Of a DNA stretch of 64,000 bases, positions 1-10,102 are shown piece after piece. How positions within the stretch are numbered: position 1 is the first letter of the stretch; each line of letters opens with the position of its first letter. The stretch is taken from contig NC_079888.1 of assembly GCF_029227915.1 (NCBI RefSeq), positions 17,462,001-17,526,000 of the forward strand, written 5' to 3'. Made by a program: the position numbers and the translations under genes. Below the pieces are notes generated by a model that was not told the origin of the DNA, ran no database searches, and saw only the letters and a list, made by a program, of their open reading frames with translations. Source of the DNA: Hydractinia symbiolongicarpus. Its lineage: Eukaryota > Cnidaria > Hydrozoa > Anthoathecata > Hydractiniidae.

Positions 1-459
1 TACGCTAAAATTTAACTAAAAAGATTAGGAATGTACTTCATAGAAATCGCACATAAGCTGTAAATATATAACCCGCTGCTAATAACGATATAAATATATA
101 TACCCTTATGTCAAAAAACTCTATGTTAGCATATTTATATAGCTATCGCTACATATGAAACGGTATTAGATATTCACAAAGCATACGGACTGTTAAATGA
201 AGTTCCCAGCATAAAACGGAAGTTGTGTTTACGAAAAAGATGGCTGTTCTTTTTGAGTATTCTCTACTCTTTCATTCAAAATAAATCTTTAAAAAAACAT
301 TTGAAGAAGAGCATGGTTTTATAAATTAACCATAGCAATGTTCTGTAAGGTTTTTTCATGTTTTATTTTCAGTTTTGATTATATTATTGTTGCCAGACAT
401 GTTTTATAGCTAGCATCATAAAAAGCCAACCACCACCAACAACTAGCTAGCTAGCTAGA

Positions 460-491
<32 letters not shown>

Positions 492-650
492 GCCATGTTT
501 TTTATACCTAGCTAAGTCTCCAGTTTATATTTAAGTGACTAGCTATTAGCTGCTGTAGCTAGCTAATGCTAGCTTTAAACTAAAGATTCCCAGTATATAT
601 ATTCCCACAAAACCCATCAAACGTTATTAACCCTGAAGATTTTAAACATT
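1..650. other. AT-rich intergenic DNA with (TA)n and TAGC runs
   Basis: No gene is supported here. The stretch holds a (TA)n microsatellite at about 460-485 and clustered TAGC tetranucleotide runs at about 405-570. The same TAGC-rich texture recurs near 37.4 kb, 44.3 kb and 57.8-58.0 kb, so it is a general feature of this genome. Confidence 0.6.
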
Positions 651-699
651 TTCCTGGTTTTTTTTGGTTTGCGAAGTTCTTTTCCTCCAAATATTCTGA

Positions 700-2450
700 A
701 AATAAAGTTCAGAAATTACTTATTTTTAAAATGTAAATTTAATTTGTTTCAAATTGTGGTTTTGACATTTTCATGTAAGAATTTGTGGGCAAAAACCTTA
801 ATCAGCATGCTAAAAGAACTGACTTTTCTTAATTTAGAATTACTAAACACAACCATTTTCTTACATTTAGTGTAAACTTTTGTGCGTATGGCTTATATTT
901 AATACACCAAAAGAGCTACTTTGTTGATTTCAATTTTATACTCTTTGTAAGCTATTTTTTTCTTCTTTTTGACATTTTGAATTAACTTATTGCTGTAGAA
1001 GGCATATAATATACATGCATATAAAAAAATGGAATTTTGCAAATTTCTGTTTTACCACTCAATTTTTACATTTTATAAGTTATTTGGAACAGAATGGTAT
1101 GAAACAGACCAAAATACCTGATCTTAGTTGTTTTTAATTTACAGGCTGTGTCTGTGAAACTTTAAGGGGAACATTTGGTGGAAGACAATGGCATGACATA
1201 TACTGATAGAACTGATTTTTGTTGTGTTAGATGTTATATCTGAACCTTTTTGACATTTTATGTTAATTTTGCGAGAAAGGACTATATATATATACACAGA
1301 AGAAGAATTCAATTTTACACCTTGCAAGCTTTGTTTTTCTATATTTTGTATAAATTCTTACTGGGGAGGACTCGGTGCAATATATCGAAATGACTGATCC
1401 TTCTCGATTTAAATTTGATGTGTTCTAAATCGTATATAGTTTTGGAAATTTTGTGTAAGATTTAATGGGTAAGGGCTAGATGCAATATGTCAAAAAAACT
1501 TTTTTTGTTGAATCAGAAGCACTCCCTACAACCATTCTTTTTTTTACAGTTTGTGAAGCTTTTGTGAGGAAAGAGTGTATGCAATATTATCGAAATAACT
1601 GATTTTTGTTGCAAACTGTCTTTCTTAGGCATTTTAGCTTAAAATATTGTTTTAGAGGGCATATGCAGTAGATACATGTACCGAAATAATTGAATTTTGC
1701 AAACTTTGATTTTGTCGTTACCTCTCATTTTTTACATTTTGATTAAACTTTTGTGGGAGACCGTCGGTATGCGAAGGACCAAAATAAGAGATTTTAGTAT
1801 TATTTAGAATTTGTATTTTGTGTTGCAAAATTGGTGCAAAAATTGACATAAAATGAACTTATATACAGATTGATTGCTGTTGTTTAACATGACTCATTAT
1901 GACTTATATATATATTTTATGAAAATTTGTGACAGAATACTATGTGAGATTTGAAATTTTGTTTGCTTTATTGATGGTAAAACAGCATGCAAATTGCTAA
2001 AAGGACTTTATTAATTTTAGATTTAAACACCGTTTTTTGTTGGCATTTTGTCTAAAGTTTGGTGAGGAAGGACCATATGCATTATATCAAAAAACGTTTT
2101 ATTGCAATATAATTTAACCTTGCAATCCCTTTGTAACACCTTAGATAAAAATTTCTACTTAGGCAAAATTTATTGTTTTTTTTTTTCGCATTTTGTGTCA
2201 ACCTTTGGCAGGGTTTGCAATAAACTAACTGATTTTAACATATACAATGAGAGAGATTTGTGTTTGACATTGATCAGCTTTTTTGTATATATGTGGCGTT
2301 TTGAGTGGTTTAAATTTTATGGGTGAGATGTATGTTGAAATGCTTTTAAAAACTTTTTTCCGAATAATTTTCGCATTTGTCAGATGGTCAGAGCAAGTAA
2401 TTTTAGTAGATTTAGATTTTAAATGTCACATATATACTGCAGTGGTTGAA
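700..2450. repeat. Diverged tandem array, period about 97 bp
   Basis: Anchors resembling 'atatgcaatatatc' followed by 'gaaataactgatttttgttg' recur near 1003, 1098, 1187, 1280, 1375, 1474, 1578, 1663 and 1768, with more degenerate copies to about 2330. Each anchor is preceded by a segment like 'cattttgtgtaaacttttgtg'. Copies have diverged strongly by substitution and indel, so this is an old array. Short open frames at 669-875 and 2102-2326 are by-products of the repeat composition. Confidence 0.6.
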
Positions 2451-3189
2451 AATCTTTAATTTTTTTGGTCATTTATATAATAATGCAGATGTAAGATGCG
2501 CACTGCTGTATTGTTTGTTTTTTGATGGACATATATCTGCTACATAAATTAAATGGAATACAGTGGATTCTTTCACGGGAAACAGCTAGTTAATGTTATT
2601 AACGTCGTGCCGTAACATCAAAAATTTTTCATTTGAGACAAATTTTTTTCAGTTACATCAAAGAAAAATGATGATTTCCACTTTGGTGGTTACAGACCGA
2701 CACAAGTGTCGTATTATTAGGCAATAACATGATATAACTTCAAAGGTCGCTCGGCATAAATTTGAATCTGGAATATGTTCCTGTTAGGGTCGCAAAATTA
2801 TTGGAGAGCCTTTGTCATTTGGTCGTCTAAGTGGATCGCTTGAACATTACTTTCATATCAAAAATGCACCCTAAGGATAACTTTTGCATACCTTTGGCTC
2901 ACCACATTGCCACTTTTAACCAGTCACTAAAATCTTGTCAAAAATTCGCGTGTGGATAAAATCATAGAGCATCTCATAAAATAGTTAGCTACAGTGGAAT
3001 CTTGTTCACGCAGACGCACACTGGGAACAGGAAAATCGTCCGACTTAAAAAATGTCGAGGTATCTGAAGTCTCGATAACTTGGACTATTCGAGAAAAGTA
3101 GGAGTTATCAGGATTTTATTCAAGATTTTTGGTAAAAACTAAAAAGAGTCTTTATTCTCTTTACTTTTAGTAAAGAAATGAATACAAAC
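2451..3189. other. Intergenic; Helitron-like 3' end and possible pogo-type MITE edge
   Basis: No gene is supported. At about 2560-2589 a degenerate GTGG...CAC hairpin is followed by CTAG and T, matching the 3' ends of the Helitron family seen elsewhere in the window. From about 3001 a TA-CAGTGGAATC start and downstream 'gtcgaggtatctgaag' text resemble the left end of pogo/Tigger-type MITEs, but no right end was found. Confidence 0.35.
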
Positions 3190-4418
3190 TTAAAGGAGTA
3201 GTCCCACGAAATTTTCGATTCTTTTTATTTGTTCTTTGGATTCTCCGATATTCAATTAGTATAAAGTTTTTATTCTTTTTTCGAAAAATGGTTTATTGAT
3301 CTTTTAATCAATGCGCAAAGATTGTCTTTTTATTAAGAACCTTTTGCTGTGACGTCATAATTGGTGATGTTAGTTTCCAGAGCGAGAGAGAGAGAGATAC
3401 AGAGAAAGAAAAGCTTAATACTCAGATCACATATATGAACACAGACACAGCGAAGAAGAATTAGAGTATAATATTATTGAAGAAGAAAACAATTTTGGAG
3501 AAGATGAGGACGGTGATAATGAGATGGAAACCTTTGATGAGCTTTTTACAGGCACAAGGCTGCAACTTTTTTTAATTCGAGACCACTAAATAAGATGATA
3601 ATAAGAACATTGTAACTGAGAGAGAAACGATATTTTTAGTAAAACATTGGAAAGTTTTCGTGTTGGGAGAAACGAATGGTGCAAGTGCGATAACTGCAAG
3701 ACTGAAACTAGGGAGATTGATTGTCTTTGTTGCACGGAAGTGGGTGCATTAACAGACAAACAATTCCAAGGTATATGTGCTTAAAGATATTTTTTTAAAT
3801 ATGATTAAGCTACATAAAAAGTATTGTTAAAATATGAAATAATAATGGTATGTATGGTACAAATATCCGTTGTTTTTTTAGGAATAAAATATATAACTGA
3901 GAATGAGGATTTCAAGCAACTTTGTGTCGTTTTAATATGCTTACACGAGGCAAGAGGGAGATTTCTGCAAGACACGCCTACAAACAAATCTTTTCGGTTT
4001 GCTGGTTACAAGCAATTCATTTGGTTCGTTTTCTAACGACTTGGAAAAGGCAATCGCCGAGTTATACCGTCGCGTGTTGTGTGGAAAATATGACAAGCTT
4101 TCCCTGAAGAGGGTGGTGTCTATGTCCCTTACTCGAAAGAATAAACACAAAAATATATAATATATAATATGTGATTATAATTATAGAAAATAAAATAAAA
4201 TAAATATTTCTAATTATGAAATTACGATCTTGGATTCTCTAGAATATCATTCTATTTGCTAAATTGTATTAACACACAAAAAATCATTCGCCAACTATGA
4301 CGTCACGGCTATTTAAACAGGATTGTAAAAAAGGGCCGAATAAGAGAAAAAAAAAACATTTCCGATAAAATAAGATGAAAATATTTTTTTTTGATATTTC
4401 GTGGAACCACTCCTTTAA
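3190..4418. mobile_element. TTAA-bounded inverted-repeat element (piggyBac-like, non-autonomous)
   Basis: The ends are inverted copies of one another: 'aggagtagtcccacgaaat' just after TTAA at 3190-3193, and the reverse complement of 'aggagtggttccacgaaat' just before TTAA at 4415-4418, with only a few differences. A second, subterminal inverted pair built around 'gtgacgtcata' lies at about 3350-3365 and 4293-4308. TTAA flanks are the hallmark of piggyBac-type insertion (established knowledge), but no transposase is present in the 1.2 kb. The interior carries the P2X7-like pseudogene described separately. The element abuts the left edge of the viral insertion. Confidence 0.65.
3425..4144 (+). 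pseudogene. P2X7-type cysteine-rich C-terminal domain gene, broken
   Basis: At 3671-3770 the frame reads NEWCKCDNCK...DCLCCTEVGAL, the WC-C-C...CLCC zinc-binding signature of the P2X7 receptor C-terminal (ballast) domain family, which in cnidarians is often free-standing or carried in transposons. A donor at 3771 and acceptor at 3880-3881 join it in phase to ITENEDFKQLC...FRFAGYKQFIWFV, the expected continuation. The second exon has in-frame stops at 4034 (TAA) and 4091 (TGA) before the family-like end at 4142. An acidic stretch upstream (3425-3590) is in the same frame but separated by further stops. It lies wholly inside the TTAA-bounded element, so it was probably mobilised with it. No ion-channel transmembrane segments are present. 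Confidence 0.65.
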
Positions 4419-4609
4419 CACCTTTGCTAGAGAATGTTAGTCAGTGATTTATATATTTCAATTTTACATTGTACGATGACCGAGAATTGCACTAATCTTA
4501 CATACCTTAATGTGCTAGGGATGCATTGTTTTCTTTGTTATTTAAGTATGATTGACATCTAATTGACGTCATTCCTTATTTTTTTCAAACAAGGTCATCT
4601 AAACATATA

Positions 4610-5764
4610 TCAAATGGTAAAAGCCCTTGCTATCACTAAAATCAAAGCAATTTTTTCTTCTTCGTGAGATGAGAGTGAATTTGTTTGACTTCCTCTTGGG
4701 TGTTCTATGTGGTGAACTTCCTTTTGTGAACTTTTATTTTTTGTTTGTGTTAGGGAGCTAGTCACCTTGTTTGAAATATGATGCTCTTGCATAACATTAA
4801 TCATTTTATTTCTTCCGAGGCTCAAGTTCTCATTAGATATGAGAATTTTGTTATTGTAACCAGACACCCCCGACTTTATGTTTAGATTCATGTCACTAGG
4901 TAACATATAAATGCCTTGTCCAACTGAATAATCAACTTTGCTTGAAGCGTAATTTAAAGTATCCTGATAACGTTTAATGTCCTCTTGAATATCAACTCTA
5001 CGGTTAACAATGTCTTTAAAGTTGTTCATAAAAACTCTTTGAGCTGCCAAAGCGCTTGAATTATTACCTAAGATAGAAGAACGAGCTAAGGCTTGCGAAC
5101 TAAGAACAAGATAAGCATATGCTCTAACACTGTCTGAAATATTTACAAGACCTGTTTTTGTAAAGCCATTAGATTTTTATATAATCCATCGTGTCATGGA
5201 GTCGTCTGTGAAATAACTTAGACCTGGTGTTGGATAGTTTTTACGTCTTTTTTGATGCGAGCTGTAAAAATATTGGACTCTGTATTTCATGGGATCAGAA
5301 TCGACACCATATACACTACAGATTTTTAGAAATTCTTCTTTTGTATAAGGATTGTCATATTGATTAAAACTATCTTGAAAGGGCAGAGGTGTCTGCAAGC
5401 GCTTAATGATTCGTCTAATGTGATAATAGACGTGAAAACGATATACTGATCTAATCATAGGAGTAGAGCGACCTTCTTTCAGGTGTTCAGAACTGACTCC
5501 ACATGCACTTGAAGCACACCAAGTGACAAAATTGAGTTGGGTTTGCCATAATTTAAATGGTTGTTCCTGCCAAATTTTCATGCGTTGTTCATTTTCATCC
5601 ATTTCGTAATAAGTAAAAATATTGGGAAAGCTTGCAGGAAAAGAACCATTTTTAGAGACAATAATTGTTTGTTTGTATAAATCTTTCCCATCCAATATCT
5701 GAAGGTCTTGTCCTCCATTTGGCTTATAAGCCGCATTGGGGTTATATTTAAAAAGGTTCTCCAT
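4610..5764 (-). pseudogene. Polinton-like minor structural protein, one premature stop
   Basis: One reading frame runs from ATG at 5764 to the stop at 4610 (384 codons) and is interrupted once, by TAA at 5177-5179. Codons on both sides (TRWII before, SNGFTKTGLVNIS after) are in the same frame and read as continuous protein, so the apparent 195-aa and 146-aa ORFs are one gene. The N-terminal half is rich in aromatics (FPNIFTYYEM, LWQTQLNFVTWC, YRFHVYYHIRRI). The C-terminal part is polar. Similar proteins sit next to the capsid gene in cnidarian elements, so a minor capsid or penton role is plausible but unproven. It is divergently transcribed from the gene at 5806, with only 41 bp between the two ATGs. 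Confidence 0.7.
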
Positions 5765-5805
5765 TAGTAGCTTAAAATTATTATCTCCTACTCTCTAATA
5801 TAAGA
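5765..5805. promoter_or_regulatory. 41-bp divergent intergenic region of the viral element
   Basis: The two ATGs (5764 minus, 5806 plus) are only 41 bp apart, so both promoters must lie in this gap or in the opposing coding sequences. The gap is AT-rich and contains TATA-like text 'ctaatataag'. Function is inferred from position only. Confidence 0.4.
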
Positions 5806-6358
5806 ATGTATATCACAGTAAATGTGGAAAGGGGTGAGAAAACCATATATCTATCTTACCCCATTCAAAATATGGATGGCTCAAAAGAAATTGCATTGCT
5901 TGAGATGTTTGCAGACAATGTTACCTATCAAATCACAGCTCCCCTAAAAGTGACTCTGTCCGCCGGAGAAGTTGCTACAACAAAGAAAATGCACTAGCAG
6001 AGAATTGAAGGCATTTTTAGCAGGCAATGTAGAACTTACCTTATTAGACAAAGACCCTCGAATAATCAAGACCAATACATTAGCTGAAATAACCAAAATT
6101 AATTCGCATCTCTCTGAACTCGACAACACTCAAAATCTTGAGAATGGAAAGCTAAGTGATATTTTACTAACCTTTCCCATCACTAAATATGATGGAGACG
6201 TCACACATGTTGAGCCTAAAAATCCTTACTACAAAAAACTTAAAAAGGGTGTATTTACCTCTCTCACGTTGAAAATCACGGATCAGCATGGTAATATGAT
6301 AAAAAATGTTAAAGACGAAGCAATGGGTATTGTCTTTCACATACGCCAACTGAGATAA
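5806..6358 (+). pseudogene. Small capsid-module protein, one frameshift
   Basis: The ATG at 5806 opens a frame reading VNVERGEKTIYLSYPIQN that stops at 5995. The adjacent frame continues with TSRELKAFLAGNVELTLLDKD and ends at 6358, giving about 183 codons. The join lies in the A-rich 'aaagaaaatgc' near 5986-5992, so a one-base indel there, natural or an assembly error, split the gene. The C-terminal strand-rich text (FTSLTLKITDQHGNMI, GIVFHIRQLR) suggests a beta-sandwich. It lies 30 bp upstream of the capsid-like gene and has homologous neighbours in cnidarian elements. A penton-type or cement protein is possible, but no catalytic motif is visible. Confidence 0.65.
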
Positions 6359-6388
6359 AAGTAAAATAAAATAAAAGTAATAACAAAC

Positions 6389-7675
6389 ATGGAATACGGA
6401 AAAAGGTTAAATCCCGAACGTTCACTTAGAACTGCTCGTGGTGTAAATGGCTCACGTCAAAAAGTAATTGTCACACACAATCCAAGTGAGATTGATCAAA
6501 ACCAGTTATTGTTGGTTAGATTTCCTAATTTGGGTAGTGATGATGTTATTATTCCCAGGACGTCGAAACTAAGTTTTGACATTGAACTAGAGTCAAAATC
6601 CGACACAAAAAGAACATTGGTCTCTAGTATTGGAAGAGCGATTGTTAAAAAGTTGGCTGTTAAGTTTGAGGGTAGCGAGATTTTGAGCATTGATGACTTT
6701 GATCTTTTTGGGTGCTACAGAGATTTATGGCTAATCAAGTCTGAAAAAAGAAATGCAATAAGACAAGGTATCATCTTTGATGAGGGGTGTACAGAAAACT
6801 GTATGAAATTGAGGATCAACGCTTCAGATAAAGACACAACTAATGTCTCAGACAAAGCCATTGCTGATGCATACAAAAACAAGTTTATCATTCCTCTCGA
6901 TTTTGAAATTTTAGATTGCACGATCCCATATTATCAAGCTGGATTAGGGTATAGGTTATGTTATGAGATCACATTTAACGACTATAACCGAGTTATTTAT
7001 TCAAATCCTCCAACATCCGCCGCAGGTCAAAAAGTAGCCCCGGACGCTAAATACAAAATAACTAACATCTCTCTCGAATATGAGATTGTGACACAACCTA
7101 CCTTGGCCAGATTCATTTCACATGAATACTACAACATGGCTTTGCTATACCAGAGGTTTTTGAGACACAGACAAATTAGGGTAAACAAGTCGGACACTAC
7201 TTGGAATTGGTCCTTCAATACCCCTTGTAAATCTTTGAAGGGTATATTGGTTTTGTTTGAAGACGAACAAGCCTACAAACGAGATACCGGCAAATTCTAC
7301 AATCCGAAAATTAAAAAGGTATCCGTCATCGTTGAGGGTAAGCCCAACCAACTTTTTACTCAAGGGATGCGGTTGTTTGAACATTACAATGAAATTTGCA
7401 AGTATTTCGCCGAAGGAAAACCAAAGGATGACAATGCCAACGAAATCCAAAAACATTTACAATTACACGATATAAAAGTCTCCGATTACCTGACAGACAA
7501 ATATGCTCTATGGTTAGATTTCAGAACCATAGATGAAAATGCTTTGCATGGGACCGGTCGACGTATTGAAAATGCAAGTGAAGGAATCACTTTACAAATT
7601 GAAAAGACCGCCGAAACTGCAGGTTCCTTAAACGCTTATATATATTTAATTATGGACGCCCAATTAAACATTTAA
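6389..7675 (+). CDS. Major capsid protein-like (putative jelly-roll), intact
   Basis: This is an uninterrupted 428-codon ORF starting at the ATG at 6389, the longest intact gene in the window. The N-terminal IDQNQLLLVRFPNLGSDDV, central FNDYNRV and C-terminal GITLQIEKTAE/YIYLIMDAQLNI segments are characteristic of an abundant, conserved protein of cnidarian Polinton-like elements. Predominantly beta text with few lysine-rich or helical stretches fits a capsid. Position between the minor structural genes and the packaging ATPase is the usual place for the double jelly-roll major capsid protein. The assignment is inferred from context and fold-like pattern. At 428 residues it is shorter than many Polinton capsid proteins. 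It has no signal peptide or membrane segment. Confidence 0.7.
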   Translation: MEYGKRLNPERSLRTARGVNGSRQKVIVTHNPSEIDQNQLLLVRFPNLGSDDVIIPRTSKLSFDIELESKSDTKRTLVSSIGRAIVKKLAVKFEGSEILSIDDFDLFGCYRDLWLIKSEKRNAIRQGIIFDEGCTENCMKLRINASDKDTTNVSDKAIADAYKNKFIIPLDFEILDCTIPYYQAGLGYRLCYEITFNDYNRVIYSNPPTSAAGQKVAPDAKYKITNISLEYEIVTQPTLARFISHEYYNMALLYQRFLRHRQIRVNKSDTTWNWSFNTPCKSLKGILVLFEDEQAYKRDTGKFYNPKIKKVSVIVEGKPNQLFTQGMRLFEHYNEICKYFAEGKPKDDNANEIQKHLQLHDIKVSDYLTDKYALWLDFRTIDENALHGTGRRIENASEGITLQIEKTAETAGSLNAYIYLIMDAQLNI

Positions 7676-7709
7676 AACGGTGAATTTATGTCTGTCTTGT
7701 ATTACTAAA

Positions 7710-8327
7710 ATGGCGAAACAAAGTAACACACTTTACATGAAAGAGCCTCACACAGGATAATTCATTGGTCCCACGGGCTGTGGAAAATCTAAACGTGTTG
7801 TAAAATTATTAGAAAATGAATACTTTGATCACTTTGATTTCATCGTGATTATATGTCCAACATTAAGATGGAATAAAACATACAGAGAACAAAAATGGTT
7901 TTGGACAGACAGCTATGTGATTTTAATTGAGCCGGAAGGATCTTTGTGTGAATGGATTAAGAAGAAGGACTTTTTCTGTGCTGGATACAAAACTTTGTTT
8001 TTGATTGACGACATCATCGCTGATGAAAAATTGGACAAAAAGAGACAGCTTTTGCTTGAACTAGCAATCTCGGGTCGTCATCGAAATCATTCGGTATGGT
8101 TACTTACACAATCATACACCGCTATACCTAAAAATTTACGACGGCAAGCTAAAATGTTATATGTGTGGTATCCAAAAGATAGACAAGATCTGTCAACGAT
8201 TCATGAAGAGAATGATGTCATTGAATCACGATCAGAGATCCAGACTGTTAAGGAAAGGCTAAAAGCTGGTAAACACGCGTGCCTAATCATGAGAATGGAA
8301 CACCCAAGAACGTATGTCATTCGTTGA
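7710..8327 (+). pseudogene. A32/FtsK-like genome-packaging ATPase, one premature stop
   Basis: From ATG 7710 the frame carries MAKQSNTLYMKEPHTG, then TAA at 7758-7760, then in the same frame the Walker A motif GPTGCGKS (about 7767-7790). Walker B-like hydrophobics plus acids follow (TLFLIDDII, about 7999-8025), then LLTQSYTAIPKNLRRQAK and LYVWYPKDRQDL near the end. Length is 206 codons, normal for the A32-type packaging ATPases that pump DNA into capsids in Polintons, adenovirus-like elements and virophages. The stop sits 9 bp upstream of Walker A, so any product initiated at a downstream ATG would lack the P-loop. Confidence 0.85.
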
Positions 8328-8341
8328 GCAAGTTGACGTTT

Positions 8342-8366
8342 TTTGTTACAAGACTCTTGTAACAAA
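8342..8366. terminator. Perfect 12-bp hairpin downstream of the ATPase gene
   Basis: 'tttgttacaaga' at 8342-8353 and its exact reverse complement at 8355-8366 are separated by one base. The hairpin starts 15 bp after the ATPase stop. Similar stem text recurs at 13960-13987. In giant viruses and virophages, mRNA 3' ends form at such hairpins (established for Mimivirus). A similar role here is inference. Confidence 0.45.
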
Positions 8367-8480
8367 GCTATAAGAATACTACAGGCTGTTGCAAGACTGC
8401 TATAAGACTCTTGCAAGACTGCTATAAGACTGTTATGCAGCAAATTTCAACAAAGCTATAAGAGAATATAAGAAAATTAC
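8367..8480. repeat. Short imperfect tandem repeat, about 22 bp
   Basis: Between the ATPase hairpin and the next gene, 'gcaagactgctataagact' and variants ('acaaagctataaga', 'gcaagactgctataagactgtt') recur four to five times. It may be an expansion of the hairpin arm text. It carries no coding frame. Confidence 0.55.
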
Positions 8481-8495
8481 AACAGATATAACAAA

Positions 8496-9104
8496 ATGAT
8501 AGAATATGTTAACTTCATGTTATTAAGCATCCTGCTATTTTTTACCGATTTTGTCTTAAAAAAATACTTCTCCCTAATAAAAATGGTGGAAACAGCAATT
8601 GACAGTTTAATTGGACATGATGTTCCAGGAGAATTTCCTCAGCAAAATAATGATGTCAAAAAGCAAAAATTGCTCGAGTGTGTTCTGACTGGGAATAGTA
8701 AGTTATACCTCGGAAAAATTTACACTGAAGAGCAAATTAACAAACTCAACGCTGAAGAGATGGAAAAACTTTTTAGTATCTATGAAGCTAAACTATCAGG
8801 TCAGATGGTGAAGTCCTTGGGTAAATCAATCATTCACATATATTCTACAGTCTTGGGAATAAACAATCAAGATGCATTGAGCAATGACCTGGAAAATGAC
8901 CCCTTCTTAAACTCTGCCCTTCAAAGATTCACATGTGACTAATATTATAAATTCGGCTCATTGTTAGCACCACTCAGTGTTGGACTTATTACCAGGAGGC
9001 ATTATATCAATGGAAGAAATTTAAACACAAATAATATAAATATAGCAGATAATAAAAATGTCAGAAGAACAGACTCCCATTCAAGTGACAACGAAGAACC
9101 CTAA
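8496..9104 (+). pseudogene. Small viral-element protein with C-terminal hydrophobic segment, one premature stop
   Basis: The frame from ATG 8496 (MIEYVNFML...) runs to TAA at 8940-8942, and the same frame continues with YYKFGSLLAPLSVGLITRRHY, a hydrophobic membrane-like tail, to 9104. An internal ATG at 8583 (MVETAIDSLIGHD) is an equally likely start, since the text before it is hydrophobic and AT-rich. Conserved-looking segments are GKIYTEEQINKLNAEEMEKL and ALSNDLENDPFLNSALQRF. No enzyme motif is seen. The readthrough tail overlaps the start of the next gene by 47 bp, so the original stop may have been closer. It belongs to the block of small genes after the ATPase. Function unknown. Confidence 0.6.
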
Positions 9105-9407
9105 AAAGGTTGAAGCAGGTAAGAGGTTGGCGGAATACAACCGTAAAAAACAAGAAGAATTAAAACAAGTGTCCATAACACAGACGCCTCAAAAGAAAGT
9201 GGAGAGGAAGATTCTCCTACCAAACCAAATGAACAGCCTATGAACTACGCTATAGGAGGAATAATAGCTCTCGGTTTAGTTGGTGGCTTTGCTTGTTTTG
9301 TGTATAAAAAGAAAGACCAAATGTTATATACTAAGCCAGCAAGTGTTGCTTCCCTTCCGCAAAAATCTAAAATACCTGTGAAAATAAATAAACTTGAAAT
9401 GGAATAA
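9058..9407 (+). pseudogene. Small single-pass membrane protein, one frameshift
   Basis: The ATG at 9058 opens a basic, lysine-rich N-terminus (KKVEAGKRLAEYNRKKQEEL) that goes out of frame near 9203. The neighbouring frame reads through an acidic/proline segment into one transmembrane helix (AIGGIIALGLVGGFACFVY, about 9246-9302) and a short basic tail ending at 9407. Basic N-terminus, one membrane span and short tail form a coherent small membrane protein of about 116 residues. Viral membrane or vertex roles are conceivable, but nothing identifies one. Confidence 0.6.
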
Positions 9408-9449
9408 AAAGATAATCTCGAAGTATATAATCTCGCAATATATAACAAA

Positions 9450-9677
9450 ATGGACAAGAAAAGTATCGTCAACGATTTATATCACGCATCAGTCGTCTGC
9501 GTTTTCGCTATCGGCTATTCGATGCTAGGAAAAAAGGTGTTAAAAATGACACCTCCCTCAATTCAAAAGTTTGACTTGGAAGATACAGGAAAACTAGTTG
9601 CCATTGTTGCCGCTAGTGAAATAACAAGAGAATACTTAATTAAGCAAAAGATTTTACCTGAAAATATCAATATCTAA
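9450..9677 (+). CDS. Conserved small protein of the viral element, intact
   Basis: A 75-codon ORF (MDKKSIVNDLYHASVV...) preceded by AT-rich text with 'gtatataa' and 'atatataac', and ending 3 bp before the next ATG. It has a moderately hydrophobic first half (VCVFAIGYSMLGKKVL) and a second (LVAIVAASEITREYL), so it may be membrane-associated. Small proteins like this occur at the same place in cnidarian elements. No function is known to me. Confidence 0.6.
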   Translation: MDKKSIVNDLYHASVVCVFAIGYSMLGKKVLKMTPPSIQKFDLEDTGKLVAIVAASEITREYLIKQKILPENINI

Positions 9678-9679
9678 AT

Positions 9680-10102
9680 ATGGCGTCAATTGCAATGATG
9701 TTGGGAGGGGCTTTAGCTAACACTTTAACTTTCACAGGATCAAGTTATCTCTTTTCAAGTTTATTAAAAGATCGCATCGACACTGAAAGAAAGCGACATG
9801 ATTTAGCAGTTGAAAAATTACAAAAAGCACAAATTGTATGGCAACAAAAAAGACAAGAGAGAATAGACTTTATCAATAAGCAGCTCAGGCTCGAAAAGAA
9901 GGCCGATTCAAAATTTATAGAGCTAAACGATGCAATGCGCGAATACAATAGGGTATTTGGTAAACATCTTGAACCTTTACCACGGGAGCCTGTATTGAGC
10001 GACTTTTATACAACGAGTCATGATCAACATGAAAGGGAAATGGCTTTTATTACTTTGAGTATGCTTGGAATTGGTGGAATTGTGTGGTATTTTGAAAGAT
10101 GA
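9680..10102 (+). CDS. Coiled-coil protein with terminal hydrophobic segments, intact
   Basis: 140 codons from the ATG at 9680, two bases after the stop of the preceding gene, so the two are probably co-transcribed. It starts with a hydrophobic segment (IAMMLGGALANTLTFTGSSYLF). The middle is highly charged and helical (about residues 30-95, e.g. KRHDLAVEKLQKAQIVWQQK). It ends with a second hydrophobic stretch (FITLSMLGIGGIVWYF). Two possible membrane segments bracketing a coiled coil suggest a virion or membrane scaffold protein. This is inference only. Confidence 0.6.
   Translation: MASIAMMLGGALANTLTFTGSSYLFSSLLKDRIDTERKRHDLAVEKLQKAQIVWQQKRQERIDFINKQLRLEKKADSKFIELNDAMREYNRVFGKHLEPLPREPVLSDFYTTSHDQHEREMAFITLSMLGIGGIVWYFER

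Noticed and set aside
430-570. TAGC runs as a possible CRISPR-like or regulatory array
   Set aside because: Simple-sequence runs without spacers; the same texture is scattered through the window and the host is a eukaryote.
5177-5179. Recoding of stop codons in the viral element (eight in-frame stops in different genes)
   Set aside because: All three stop codons are represented (TAA, TAG, TGA), frameshifts are about as common, and catalytic genes are hit too. This fits pseudogenisation, not a code change.
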